The notes under the pieces were generated by a model. That model ran no database searches and was not told the DNA's origin. It saw only the letters and a list, made by a program, of their open reading frames with translations. The position numbers and the translations under genes were made by a program. A DNA stretch of 64,000 nt from Thalassovita aquimarina (GTDB taxonomy: Bacteria; Pseudomonadota; Alphaproteobacteria; Rhodobacterales; Rhodobacteraceae), in assembly GCF_018219815.1 (NCBI RefSeq), contig NZ_JADMKU010000009.1:96351-160350 (forward strand). The letters are read 5' to 3'. How positions within the stretch are numbered: the first letter of the stretch is position 1; each line of letters starts with the position of its first letter. Shown one piece after another: positions 8,912-17,584 of this stretch.

Positions 8912-9131
8912 TGTTGTATTCTTACTGTGCCTGACAACTACCAGTTTCCGTGAGCCTCGTTCCGCGGAGTGAATGCGTCACATCCGGCTCATTTTCGTTC
9001 AACGTGCGGTGGCCTGCTGAGTTCTGGCATCGCCCTTTTTGTTTGTGGTGACGCTACGATAAAGAGCGCAACAACTAAAGGTTACGTAACGCAGCATGGC
9101 CCAAATAGTGGCTCAACGCAATTGTCTGGTT
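8912..9131. other. Intergenic region upstream of luxR, no gene seen
   Basis: 220 bases between the luxR start and the rplI terminator. It should hold the luxR promoter. It contains the palindrome TTACGTAA near 9085 but no recognised lux box or small ORF. Confidence 0.4.
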
Positions 9132-9165
9132 AAAAAAAGAACTGCGCGGAATTTCCGCGCAGTTC
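9132..9165 (-). terminator. Terminator of the rpsF-rpsR-rplI operon
   Basis: GAACTGCGCGGAA/TTCCGCGCAGTTC inverted repeat followed on the minus strand by a run of seven T, 25 bp past the rplI stop. Confidence 0.92.
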
Positions 9166-9189
9166 CAACAGTCATCCTGAGAAGGTGAC

Positions 9190-9816
9190 TTATTCTTCTT
9201 CGGTTTCTTCCGCTTCGCCAGCGTCCGAGGCCGGAACCACATCCAGTTCTTCGTCTGCCGCGGCCGATCCGATATCGTCGAACAGTTCGGCGATTTCGAA
9301 TTCCGCTTCCGCTTCGGCTTCGGCGGCCAGTTCCTGGATCGACTTGCCCGACGCCTGAAGTTCGGCTTCTTCTTCCGAACGGGCGACGTTCAGTTCGATC
9401 TGAACCTGAACTTCGGGGTGCAGGGTGATGTCAACCTTGTGCAGACCCAGTTCCTTGATCGGGGTCGGGATGACGATCTGCTTGCGGTCGACCGAGTAAC
9501 CGCCTGCGGTGGCAACGTCGGCTGCGTCACGCGGGGTGACCGAACCGTAGAGGTTGCCGCCGTCCGAGGCCTGGCGAATCACGACGAACTGCTGGCCGTC
9601 TAGCTTTTCGCCGAGCGCTTCGGCTTCTTTGCGGGTTTCCAGGTTGCGGGCTTCCAGTTGCGCTTTCTGGGCTTCGAAGCTGGCCTTGTTGGCCTCCGAA
9701 GCGGTCAGGGCCTTGCCCTGGGGCAGCAGGAAGTTGCGGGCGTAGCCGGACTTGACGTCGACGACGTCGCCCATCTGACCCAGCTTGGCCACGCGTTCGA
9801 GAAGGATAACTTGCAT
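9190..9816 (-). CDS. rplI: 50S ribosomal protein L9
   Basis: Large-subunit protein binding 23S rRNA. The N-terminal domain [20 protein letters not shown] and the glycine-rich linker are standard. At 208 residues it is longer than the ~150 of E. coli L9 because of a C-terminal extension of about 55 residues that is very rich in Glu, Asp and Ala (for example [15 protein letters not shown]). Such extensions are common in Rhodobacterales. Third gene of the operon, 12 bp after rpsR. Confidence 0.97.
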   Translation of the reverse strand: MQVILLERVAKLGQMGDVVDVKSGYARNFLLPQGKALTASEANKASFEAQKAQLEARNLETRKEAEALGEKLDGQQFVVIRQASDGGNLYGSVTPRDAADVATAGGYSVDRKQIVIPTPIKELGLHKVDITLHPEVQVQIELNVARSEEEAELQASGKSIQELAAEAEAEAEFEIAELFDDIGSAAADEELDVVPASDAGEAEETEEE

Positions 9817-9828
9817 CTGTTCGTCTCC

Positions 9829-10056
9829 TTACTTCACGGCGTAGGGCAGCAGGGCGAGGAAGCGGGCGCGCTTGATGGCGCGAGCCAGTTCACGCTGCTT
9901 CTTGGCCGACACTGCGGTGATGCGCGAGGGCACGATCTTGCCGCGCTCGGAAATGTAGCGCTGCAGCAGTTTGGTGTCTTTGTAGTCGATCTTCGGCGCG
10001 TTGTCCCCGGAGAAGGGGCAAACTTTGCGGCGGCGGAAAAACGGTTTAGCTGCCAT
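9829..10056 (-). CDS. rpsR: 30S ribosomal protein S18
   Basis: 75 residues, normal length for S18. The core [20 protein letters not shown] and [20 protein letters not shown] are diagnostic. Pairs with S6 on the ribosome platform, and lies between rpsF (23 bp upstream) and rplI (12 bp downstream) in the conserved order. Confidence 0.97.
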
Positions 10057-10079
10057 TGTTTAGCTTCCTTATCTTGGGG

Positions 10080-10436
10080 TTACGAACGGCGCTCGCGGCG
10101 ATCGCCACGGTCGTCACGTTTCTGCATCTGGACGGAGGGGCCGTCTTCGTGGCCTTCGACCTTGATGGTCAGAACGCGCATGACGTCGTCATGCAGGCGC
10201 ATCAGGCGTTCCATTTCCTGCACCGCCGGCGCCGGGGCGTCGGTTTTCAGGAAGGCGTAGTGGCCCTTGCGGTTCTTGTTGATCTTGTAGGCCATCGTCT
10301 TGACGCCCCAGTACTCGCTGTCAACGACTTTGCCGCCGTTGTCCGCCAGTACGGTGCCGAAATGTTCGATAAGGCCTTCAGCTTGCGTGTTGGACAGGTC
10401 CTGACGCGAGATGAATACATGCTCGTAAAGCGGCAT
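10080..10436 (-). CDS. rpsF: 30S ribosomal protein S6
   Basis: 118 residues beginning MPLYEHVFISRQDLSNTQAE, with the AGGAG box five bases before the ATG at 10436; a GTG two codons upstream is less likely because it would sit in the SD spacer. The conserved WGVKTMAYKINKNRKGHYAF segment is present. The C-terminal tail is Arg/Asp-rich (DDRGDRRERRS). First gene of the rpsF-rpsR-rplI operon. Confidence 0.97.
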   Translation of the reverse strand: MPLYEHVFISRQDLSNTQAEGLIEHFGTVLADNGGKVVDSEYWGVKTMAYKINKNRKGHYAFLKTDAPAPAVQEMERLMRLHDDVMRVLTIKVEGHEDGPSVQMQKRDDRGDRRERRS

Positions 10437-10658
10437 GTGCACTCCTGTTCATTTTCAGGCGCATTTCATAGGAGGGTCAATTCCTTCCGCGACCCATCCA
10501 CGAGAGACTGCGCGGTTCAACATAAATATGCGGAAGGATGCGGGCGTATACGATGGATCAGGTGATGTTGCAACCCAAAGAAACGGATTGTGCGCCTGTT
10601 GCGCCTCCGGTCGGCCCCCGGGGCCGGGTTCGTCCAGACTTTGCCGCATTTTTGCCAG

Positions 10659-10698
10659 AAAGCGAAGCCTACATTTGAAAAGCGAAACCTGCACTTGA
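10659..10698. repeat. Two tandem 20-bp direct repeats upstream of a membrane protein gene
   Basis: AAAGCGAAGCCTACATTTGA is followed immediately by AAAGCGAAACCTGCACTTGA, 17 of 20 identical. The unit ends 26 bp before the ATG at 10725. A 20-bp period puts both copies on the same DNA face, as for paired operator sites. Confidence 0.6.
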
Positions 10699-10724
10699 CC
10701 GGTGCCCAAGAGAAAGGGGATGCC

Positions 10725-11210
10725 ATGGACTGCGAGGCAAGCAAACAGGAACAGGCGCTGATGGCAGTCGTGGCCAACCCGGCGCGAAATTTCGCGGGGG
10801 ACGTTCTGACCTTCTGCGGGTTGGTGATGTGCCTGTCCTCACTCGGCCTGTGGGTGCAGCCCGAAAACCTGGCCGAGCCGGGGGCGATGACGATGCGCGC
10901 CCTGCTGACCTGTTTCCTGAGCGGGATAGGATACATGCTGTTCAAAACGGGCCGGACCGGTGGCGACGAATTCGCCATCGACATCGAAAGCGGCAGGCTT
11001 TTTCAGCTTCCCGGCAGAAACGGCGGATTCGCCGGGCTGCAGCGCCACCGCACCCTGAAAGAGCTGGAGGTTCTGGAGTTCGCCGAAGACACGCTGTTGG
11101 CGCGGACCAAGGGCGGCAGCGACATCCTGCGTGTCGCGTTTGCAAATCCCTTGCCGCAGGCCGCTCTTGACCGTTTCGCAGCACGGCGGAAACCGTCCAT
11201 CGCGATCTGA
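10725..11210 (+). CDS. Hypothetical membrane protein
   Basis: 161 residues starting MDCEASKQEQALMAVVANPA with an AGGGGA box. Two probable membrane helices lie near residues 30-45 (VLTFCGLVMCLSSLGLWV) and 58-72 (MRALLTCFLSGIGYMLF), followed by a soluble C-terminal half of about 85 residues. I do not recognise the family. It sits alone between the divergent rpsF operon and fabD; the tandem 20-bp repeats upstream are probably its control region. Confidence 0.65.
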   Translation: MDCEASKQEQALMAVVANPARNFAGDVLTFCGLVMCLSSLGLWVQPENLAEPGAMTMRALLTCFLSGIGYMLFKTGRTGGDEFAIDIESGRLFQLPGRNGGFAGLQRHRTLKELEVLEFAEDTLLARTKGGSDILRVAFANPLPQAALDRFAARRKPSIAI

Positions 11211-11299
11211 TCGCGATCCACGAACTGGGAACGTCCCGCCATGCTGCCCGACCCGGGCAAGAGTGGCGTTTGTCTTGTTATCGGCGACCGGGGCGTTTA

Positions 11300-11324
11300 C
11301 ATCACGTCAAAACAAAACGTGATG
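11300..11324 (+). promoter_or_regulatory. Dyad / hairpin just before fabD
   Basis: CATCACGT, nine bases (CAAAACAAA), ACGTGATG: perfect 8-bp arms. It ends at 11324, next to the GAGGGG ribosome site of fabD (ATG at 11334). Either an operator or an mRNA hairpin. Confidence 0.5.
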
Positions 11325-11333
11325 AGGGGCGTC

Positions 11334-12275
11334 ATGACAAAAGCATTCGTTTTCCCCGGACAGGGGGCGCAGACCATCGGGATGGGCAAGGCACTGGCCG
11401 ATGCCTATCCGGCGGCGAAGGCCGTGTTCGATGAAGTTGACAACGCTTTGGGCGAAAAACTGAGCGCGCTGATCTGGGAAGGGGAGCAGGACCAGCTGAC
11501 CCTGACGCAGAACGCTCAGCCCGCGCTGATGGCGACATCGCTGGCCGCCTTGAAGGCGCTGGAATCCGAAGGTGTGGTTCTGGCCGATCAGGCGGCCTTC
11601 GTCGCCGGTCATTCGCTGGGCGAATATTCGGCGCTGGCGGCGGCTGGCGCGCTGAGCATTTCCGATGCCGCGCGGCTGCTGCGCACCCGCGGCAAGGCGA
11701 TGCAGGAAGCGGTCCCGGTTGGCGAAGGCGCGATGGCGGCCTTGCTGGGGCTGGATTTCGCCGCCGCCAAGGCCGTCGCGGAAGAAGCCGCGATGGGCGA
11801 GGTCTGTCAGGCGGCGAATGACAACGATCCCGGTCAGGTGGTGGTGTCGGGCCACAAGGACGCGGTCGAACGCGCCGTGGAACTGGCCAAGGAAAAGGGC
11901 GCCAAGCGCGCGGTCCTGCTGCCCGTCAGCGCCCCGTTTCATTGCGCGCTGATGGAACCGGCGGCCCGGGTGATGGCCGAGGCGCTGGAAGACGTCGATA
12001 TCAACGAACCCTCCGTGCCGCTGGTCGCCAACGTGGTGGCCGAAGCGGTCAGCGATCCGGCGACGATCCGGTCGCTGCTGGTCGATCAGGTCACCGGGTC
12101 GGTGCGCTGGCGCGAAAGCGTGATGTGGATGGCGAAAAACGGCGTGACCGAGGTCTGGGAAATCGGTGCGGGCAAGGCGCTGTCGGGCATGATCCGTCGG
12201 ATCGAACGGTCAATCGCCTGCACCGCAATCGGCACGCCCGAGGATATCTCGAAAGCTCTGGCCAATCTGGGCTGA
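11334..12275 (+). CDS. fabD: Malonyl-CoA:ACP transacylase
   Basis: Moves malonyl groups from CoA to acyl carrier protein, supplying extender units for fatty-acid synthesis. The 313 residues begin MTKAFVFPGQGAQTIGMGKA, with the catalytic serine in GHSLGEYSAL and the late SAPFHCALM segment containing the active-site His. The ATG at 11334 has GAGGGG four bases upstream; an ATG at 11322 overlaps a dyad and is less likely. First gene of fabD-fabG, 66 bp before fabG. Confidence 0.97.
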   Translation: MTKAFVFPGQGAQTIGMGKALADAYPAAKAVFDEVDNALGEKLSALIWEGEQDQLTLTQNAQPALMATSLAALKALESEGVVLADQAAFVAGHSLGEYSALAAAGALSISDAARLLRTRGKAMQEAVPVGEGAMAALLGLDFAAAKAVAEEAAMGEVCQAANDNDPGQVVVSGHKDAVERAVELAKEKGAKRAVLLPVSAPFHCALMEPAARVMAEALEDVDINEPSVPLVANVVAEAVSDPATIRSLLVDQVTGSVRWRESVMWMAKNGVTEVWEIGAGKALSGMIRRIERSIACTAIGTPEDISKALANLG

Positions 12276-12341
12276 GCCGGAAACGGAATTTCCGGTCCGG
12301 CGCTGCGCGACGGGCCGAAGCGATGAAAAGGAACAATCGAA

Positions 12342-13079
12342 ATGTTTGATCTGACCGGAAAATGCGCCTTGGTGACCGGGGCGTCGGGCGGTATCGGCGG
12401 TGCCATCGCCAAGGCGCTGCACGATGCGGGCGCCACCGTGGGGCTGAGCGGCACGCGGGTGGAACCGCTGGAGGCGCTGGCCGCCGAACTGGGCGAGCGC
12501 GCCCATGTTCTGCCCTGCAATCTGAGCGATGCCGAGGCTGTCGACGCGCTGCCGAAACTGGCGATCGCGGCGATGGGGGGGCTGGATATCCTGGTCAACA
12601 ATGCCGGGATCACCCGCGACCAGATCTTCATGCGGATGTCGGACGACGAATGGCAATCGGTGCTGGATGTGAACCTGACCTCCGCCATGCGGCTGTGCCG
12701 CGGCGTCATGCGCCCGATGATGAAGGCGCGTTGGGGCCGGATCATCAACATTTCCTCGATCGTGGGGGCCACCGGCAACCCGGGTCAGGTCAACTATGCC
12801 GCCGCCAAGGCCGGCATGGTGGGGATGACCAAATCCATTGCCTACGAGGTCGCCAGCCGCGGAATCACCGCCAACGCGGTGGCGCCGGGCTTCATCGCCA
12901 CCGCGATGACCGAGAAGCTGACCGATGATCAGAAGGAAAAGATCAACGCGCAGATTCCGGCCGCCCGGATGGGCACGCCGGAAGAAATCGCCGCGGCCGT
13001 TCTGTACCTGGCCAGCCCCGAAGCGGGCTATGTCACCGGCACGACGCTGCACGTGAACGGCGGCATGGCGATGCTGTAA
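12342..13079 (+). CDS. fabG: 3-oxoacyl-ACP reductase
   Basis: NADPH-dependent reduction of 3-ketoacyl-ACP in fatty-acid elongation. 245 residues with the short-chain dehydrogenase plan: TGASGGIGGAI cofactor loop, NNAG, catalytic Ser in INISSIVGA and the Tyr-Lys pair in YAAAKAG. C-terminus ends LHVNGGMAML as in other FabG. An AAGGA box precedes the start. Follows fabD and precedes acpP. Confidence 0.97.
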   Translation: MFDLTGKCALVTGASGGIGGAIAKALHDAGATVGLSGTRVEPLEALAAELGERAHVLPCNLSDAEAVDALPKLAIAAMGGLDILVNNAGITRDQIFMRMSDDEWQSVLDVNLTSAMRLCRGVMRPMMKARWGRIINISSIVGATGNPGQVNYAAAKAGMVGMTKSIAYEVASRGITANAVAPGFIATAMTEKLTDDQKEKINAQIPAARMGTPEEIAAAVLYLASPEAGYVTGTTLHVNGGMAML

Positions 13080-13084
13080 ACAGG

Positions 13085-13119
13085 CAGCGCCCGTGCGAAT
13101 GCGGATTCGCGCGGGGCTG
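13085..13119 (+). other. Strong intercistronic hairpin between fabG and acpP
   Basis: Arms of about 15 bp (CAGC-bulge-CCCGTGCGAAT with ATTCGCGCGGG-GCTG) and a GCGG loop, one bulged G and one G-T pair, 5 bases after the fabG stop. The following bases are A-rich rather than T-rich, so it is not a standard terminator; it may protect the fabG mRNA end or act as a weak terminator. Confidence 0.55.
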
Positions 13120-13161
13120 TAAAAAATCCTTAGCAATCCCTGCAGGGGGTTGCGAAAGCGT

Positions 13162-13189
13162 TTGCCTACGCCGCACCATGTGCTATAGG
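13162..13189 (+). promoter_or_regulatory. Candidate acpP promoter
   Basis: TTGCCT, 16 bases, TATAGG. It would give a 5' leader of roughly 145 nt before the acpP ATG at 13343. Sequence match only. Confidence 0.45.
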
Positions 13190-13342
13190 CCACGCAGATT
13201 TTTCCGGGGGAGGGCGTGCCAGCCCGCGGGACATCCCGTTTTTTCGCGGGAAAGGAGCCGCCCGTTCGTTGGGCACATATCAAGCCTGCCCGCGGGCAAG
13301 GGCGACAATTCGGGCACTATGCCCTAAAGATGAGGACATAAA

Positions 13343-13576
13343 ATGAGCGATATCGCAGACCGCGTCAAAAAGATCGTTGTTGAGCACCTGGGTGTTGAAG
13401 AAGACAAAGTCACCGAGAACGCATCGTTCATCGATGACCTGGGCGCGGACAGCCTGGACACCGTTGAACTGGTCATGGCGTTCGAAGAAGAATTCGGCAT
13501 CGAGATCCCCGATGACGCCGCTGAAACCATTCAGACCTTCGGCGACGCGGTGAAATTCATCAGCCAGGCTTCGTGA
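13343..13576 (+). CDS. acpP: Acyl carrier protein
   Basis: 77-residue acidic carrier whose Ser37, in [14 protein letters not shown], takes the 4'-phosphopantetheine arm. The length and the [14 protein letters not shown] helix are typical. It lies between fabG and fabF with its own probable promoter (13162-13189) and terminator (13602-13629), in line with the very high level at which ACP is made. Confidence 0.98.
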   Translation: MSDIADRVKKIVVEHLGVEEDKVTENASFIDDLGADSLDTVELVMAFEEEFGIEIPDDAAETIQTFGDAVKFISQAS

Positions 13577-13601
13577 TAGCTCAATATCACTGATTTCCAT
13601 G

Positions 13602-13629
13602 AGCCCTCGCCGAAAGGCGGGGGCTTTTC
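13602..13629 (+). terminator. Terminator of acpP
   Basis: AGCCCTCGCC-GAAA-GGCGGGGGCT stem (one G-T pair) with GNRA-type loop, then TTTTCTTTT, 25 bases after the stop. Confidence 0.92.
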
Positions 13630-13825
13630 TTTTCGGTCATGGTTTCTATATGCGCTGCGGGGTTAGGCGGTGCGGTTTTGTCGCTCCGGTCCAAGCCGTC
13701 GCTAAGCCGTTTTCCGCTGGCGGTGACCGGTCGCTGCCGCCTATAAACCCCGCCATCCACTTGCGCCGCTGGCGCGATCCAAGCTATTGAGAACCTCGAA
13801 CCGTCGAGGCAGAGGAGAGCAGAAT

Positions 13826-15085
13826 ATGCGTCGAGTTGTTGTAACCGGACTGGGCATGGTGACACCGCTGGCATGCGGTGTCGAGGAAACCTGGTCACGG
13901 CTTCTGGACGGGAAATCGGGCGCCGGTACCATCACGCGTTTCGATGCAAGCCACCTGGCCACCGACTATGCCTGCGAAGTGCCGATGGGCGATGGCTCCG
14001 ACGGCACCTTCAACCCCGACGACTGGATGCTACCGAAAGAGCGCCGCAAGGTCGACGATTTCATCCTCTACGGCATCGCCGCCGCGACCCAGGCCGTTGA
14101 AGACGCCGGCTGGAAACCGGAAGACGACGAAAGCCTCGAACGCACCGGCGTGTTGATCGGATCGGGTATCGGCGGGCTGCAGTCGATTGCCGACACCGCC
14201 GTTCTGATCAAGGAAAAGGGCCCGCGCCGGGTGTCGCCGTTCTTTATCCCCGGTGCGCTGATCAACCTGATTTCCGGTCAGGTCAGTATCAAGTACGGCT
14301 TCAAGGGGCCGAACCACGCGGTCGTGACCGCCTGTTCGACCGGCGCCCACGCCATCGGTGACGCGTCGCGACTGATCCGCTATGGCGACGCCGACGTGAT
14401 GGTCGCGGGCGGCGCCGAGGCGGCGATCTGCGAAATCGGCATCGCGGGCTTCAACGCCTGCAAGGCGCTGTCGACCAAGCGCAAGGACGACCCTCAGGCG
14501 GCCAGCCGCCCCTATGACAACGATCGTGACGGTTTCGTCATGGGCGAAGGGGCCGGCGTTGTCGTTTTGGAAGAATACGAACACGCCAAGGCGCGCGGCG
14601 CCAAGATCTATGCCGAGGTTCTGGGTTACGGTCTGTCGGGCGACGCCTATCACATCACCGCGCCGTCGGAAGATGGCGAAGGCGGCGAACGGGCGATGCG
14701 CGCGGCGCTGAAGGATGCCAAGATCGACGCGTCGAGCATCGATTACATCAACGCGCACGGCACCTCGACCATGGCCGACACGATCGAGTTGGGCGCGGTG
14801 GAACGGCTGCTGGGCGATGCGGCGGGCAAGGCGACGATGACCTCGACCAAATCGGCGACCGGGCACCTGCTGGGCGCGGCCGGCGCGATCGAGGCGATCT
14901 TCTCGATCCTGGCGATCCGCGACCAGGTGGCACCGCCGACCATCAACCTGGACAATCCGGCGGTGGAAAGCTCGATCGATCTCGCCCCGAACAAGAAGCG
15001 TGAACGCGACATCAACGTGGCGCTGTCCAACAGCTTCGGCTTTGGCGGCACCAATGCCAGCGTGCTGTTCGGAAAGGCCGGCTGA
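13826..15085 (+). CDS. fabF: 3-oxoacyl-ACP synthase II
   Basis: Condensing enzyme that elongates acyl-ACP by two carbons. 419 residues starting MRRVVVTGLGMVTPLACGVE with a GGAGA box; an upstream in-frame ATG at 13787 lacks one. The catalytic Cys is in VTACSTGAHAIGDA, the His residues in NAHGTSTMADTIEL and SATGHLLGAAGA. Its stop codon overlaps the mltG start (TGATG), so the two are translationally coupled. Confidence 0.97.
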   Translation: MRRVVVTGLGMVTPLACGVEETWSRLLDGKSGAGTITRFDASHLATDYACEVPMGDGSDGTFNPDDWMLPKERRKVDDFILYGIAAATQAVEDAGWKPEDDESLERTGVLIGSGIGGLQSIADTAVLIKEKGPRRVSPFFIPGALINLISGQVSIKYGFKGPNHAVVTACSTGAHAIGDASRLIRYGDADVMVAGGAEAAICEIGIAGFNACKALSTKRKDDPQAASRPYDNDRDGFVMGEGAGVVVLEEYEHAKARGAKIYAEVLGYGLSGDAYHITAPSEDGEGGERAMRAALKDAKIDASSIDYINAHGTSTMADTIELGAVERLLGDAAGKATMTSTKSATGHLLGAAGAIEAIFSILAIRDQVAPPTINLDNPAVESSIDLAPNKKRERDINVALSNSFGFGGTNASVLFGKAG

Positions 15086-16239
15086 TGTGGCGGGCAGTTG
15101 CCTCTAACGCGCTGACCCTGCTGATTGTTTTCCTGTTCCTCGGCGGTGGCCTGATCCTCTGGGGCAAGCGCAGCTATGAAACCACCGGGCCGCTGGAGCA
15201 GGCGATCTGCGTGCGGGTGGAGCCCGGGTCGAACATGACCAAGATCAGCCGCAAGCTGGAAACGGACGGCGCGATTTCCAATGGCACGATCTTCCGGCTG
15301 GGCGCGGATTATTCCGACAAATCCGACCAGCTGAAGGCGGGCAGCTTCCTGGTGCCCGAGGGCGCGTCGATGCGGGACATCGTCGACATCCTGACCCGTG
15401 GCGGCGCCAGCACCTGCGGCACCGAGATCGTGTACCGGATCGGCGTGACCCGCAGCGAATTCGTGCTGCGCGAACTGGACCCGGCCACCAATCGTTATGT
15501 CGAACAGGCGGCTTATGATCCTGCCGGCGACGAAGCGCCCGAAGCCTTTGCCGAGCCGCTGTCGCGGGCCGATACCCGTCACCGCATCGCGTTGGCCGAA
15601 GGCGTGACCAGTTGGCAGGTCGTCGAGGGGCTGAAACAGGTTTCGGTCCTGACCGGCGATGTCGTCGAACTGCCCGCGGAAGGAACCCTGGCGCCGCACA
15701 GCTACGAGGTGCGTTCGGGCGATACCCGTGGATCGGTCATCGGGCGGATGGCGGCGGAGCAGGATGCCATTCTGGAAGAGGCCTGGAAGAACCGGGTCGA
15801 TGGGTTGCCGCTGGCCAGCAAGGAAGAGGCGCTGATACTGGCCTCGATCATCGAGAAGGAAACCGGGGTGCCGGAAGAACGCCGCCAGGTGGCGAGCGTT
15901 TTCGTCAACCGGTTGAAGCAGGGGATGCGGCTGCAGACCGACCCGGCGGTGATCTATGGCATCACCAAGGGGCAGGGCGTTCTGGGCCGCGGGTTGCGGC
16001 AGAGCGAACTGCGCCGCGAAACGCCGTGGAACACCTATGTAATCGCGGGGCTGCCGCCGACGCCGATCGCCAATCCGGGTCGTGCCAGCATCGAGGCGGC
16101 GCTGAACCCGGCGGAGACCGATTACGTGTTCTTCGTGGCGGACGGATCGGGTGGCCACGCCTTTGCCGAAACCCTGGCCGAGCATAACGCCAACGTCGCC
16201 AAGTGGCGGCGGATCGAGGCGGAACAGGATAATCAGTGA
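15085..16239 (+). CDS. mltG: Endolytic murein transglycosylase
   Basis: Inner-membrane enzyme that cuts nascent peptidoglycan and sets glycan strand length. 384 residues: a single N-terminal membrane anchor (about residues 8-27), a LysM-like region, and the YceG catalytic domain with the active-site Glu near residue 257 in LASIIEKETGVPEERR. RLKQGMRLQTDPAVIYG and NTYVIAGLPPTPIANPG are family signatures. Coupled to fabF by a one-base overlap and closed by a terminator. Confidence 0.96.
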   Translation: MWRAVASNALTLLIVFLFLGGGLILWGKRSYETTGPLEQAICVRVEPGSNMTKISRKLETDGAISNGTIFRLGADYSDKSDQLKAGSFLVPEGASMRDIVDILTRGGASTCGTEIVYRIGVTRSEFVLRELDPATNRYVEQAAYDPAGDEAPEAFAEPLSRADTRHRIALAEGVTSWQVVEGLKQVSVLTGDVVELPAEGTLAPHSYEVRSGDTRGSVIGRMAAEQDAILEEAWKNRVDGLPLASKEEALILASIIEKETGVPEERRQVASVFVNRLKQGMRLQTDPAVIYGITKGQGVLGRGLRQSELRRETPWNTYVIAGLPPTPIANPGRASIEAALNPAETDYVFFVADGSGGHAFAETLAEHNANVAKWRRIEAEQDNQ

Positions 16240-16241
16240 TC

Positions 16242-16271
16242 AAAAGCACCCGCTTCGGCGGGTGTTTTTTT
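16242..16271 (+). terminator. Terminator of fabF-mltG
   Basis: CACCCGC-TTCG-GCGGGTG, a UUCG tetraloop hairpin, followed by seven T; begins three bases after the mltG stop. Confidence 0.95.
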
Positions 16272-16337
16272 GGTTCGATGGCCGGATTTATGCGCCTCGC
16301 GGATCATGGCGGTGACGCGTGGCGGTGGTTTGCAGTT

Positions 16338-17450
16338 TCAGAAGGGCGAGCAACTGTCGCGGTGCGTGAAGAACGCAACGCTGTGCGGGCCGACGCCAAG
16401 ACACCCGTCGATCCAGTTGCCCGCGTATGTCTGCCCATCCCGTTCCAGGGTGCCGAAACCGTTGGGCAGGTTGTCCTTGAAGCTGCCCTCGAAGCGGGTC
16501 TTTTCCTCGTAGTCTTTTCCGACGAGGATTGTCGCCGCGCCGTTGAGTTTCCCGCCTTCAAACTCCCCTTCGTCGGTCTCGTAGAGAGATCCATAGTGGT
16601 CGGACCATGATGCGATGCCGGCACCGGTTGCCAGTCCATCTGCGTCGCAGGCGCCATTCCATTGCACGGCCTCGTTTCCACCTTGGGGGAAATTGTTCCA
16701 CAATCTGCAACCGGTTTTGGCGTCTGCCAGCCAGTCGGCGTTTGTCGTCTTCCATGCGGCCGAGGCTTCGAGCGCGACCTCGGTGAGCGCGGTAAACGCG
16801 ACGCTAGAACTGTGGGCGCGCAACCGGTCAATATCTGTCGCGGAGGTAAGCCGGCCTTCCTCGGTAACTGCGTGGTCTTCGGTCAGGATGACGCCGGATA
16901 TTGCGTGCGAAAAGGCATGCGAAGGACCGCCTTTGTGGTTCCAGCGGATATCAAGCCTGCTGCGTTCCCGTTTGTCGAATTGGGTTGCGGGCCAATCCTT
17001 CCAGACCATCGTTTCGGGTGATCCGACCGAACCAACGGTAACGCCAATTTCGGATTGTAAAATGGAAATGGCCTCTGCAACCGGTGTTTCCTTGCCTTGA
17101 AAGGTCCGCTTCGCTGTCAGGGTGTAGAGACGTTTCCTGCCGCTTGGGAACCTGACGAAACCCAAGTCAACTTGGCTGTCTCCATCGCGCGCGGAAATAT
17201 GAAAGGCATATTGTTCAAAATCGAATGCGCCGCCCCAAGGGAGAATGCGCTGCAACAGGCGCTCCAGGCGATTGTGGTCAACTCTGAAATCCATGTCGCG
17301 AAGGGCACGGGTGACATCCTTGATCGGCATGCCCGCACATATTTGCCGCCAGCAGGGTTCGGCGACAACGCCCGCGAAAGCCGGGCCTGCCAAGCCTGTC
17401 AGGAGTACGATCTGCGCGATTGCCTTGCGAACCATGAGGATCTTTATCAT
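16338..17450 (-). CDS. Secreted protein with C-terminal MORN-like repeats
   Basis: 370 residues from the ATG at 17450. The N-terminus MIKILMVRKAIAQIVLLTGL continues to AGPAFA and looks like a signal peptide, so the protein is probably periplasmic or outer-envelope. The last ~70 residues contain MORN-type repeats (EGEFEGGKLNGAATI, FEGSFKDNLPNGFGTL, YAGNWIDG). The middle is unrecognised. Codon choice is less GC-biased than in neighbours. The frame stays open far upstream, so the start is inferred from the signal peptide. Tail-to-tail with mltG. Function unknown. Confidence 0.75.
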   Translation of the reverse strand: MIKILMVRKAIAQIVLLTGLAGPAFAGVVAEPCWRQICAGMPIKDVTRALRDMDFRVDHNRLERLLQRILPWGGAFDFEQYAFHISARDGDSQVDLGFVRFPSGRKRLYTLTAKRTFQGKETPVAEAISILQSEIGVTVGSVGSPETMVWKDWPATQFDKRERSRLDIRWNHKGGPSHAFSHAISGVILTEDHAVTEEGRLTSATDIDRLRAHSSSVAFTALTEVALEASAAWKTTNADWLADAKTGCRLWNNFPQGGNEAVQWNGACDADGLATGAGIASWSDHYGSLYETDEGEFEGGKLNGAATILVGKDYEEKTRFEGSFKDNLPNGFGTLERDGQTYAGNWIDGCLGVGPHSVAFFTHRDSCSPF

Positions 17451-17537
17451 CCGGGCCTTGATCAGAAAATGACGCAGGTCAAACCCGTCAGGTGGCCAGA
17501 TGTTGGGGCCTGCTTTCGGATCATGCCCGCCCAGATG

Positions 17538-17562
17538 AAAAAAGCCCGCCGGATGGCGGGCT
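17538..17562 (-). terminator. Terminator after the carboxynorspermidine genes
   Basis: AGCCCGCC-GGAT-GGCGGGCT stem with six T on the minus strand, 22 bp after the synthase stop. Confidence 0.92.
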
Positions 17563-17584
17563 CTTCTGCTTTCATACGAAAGGC

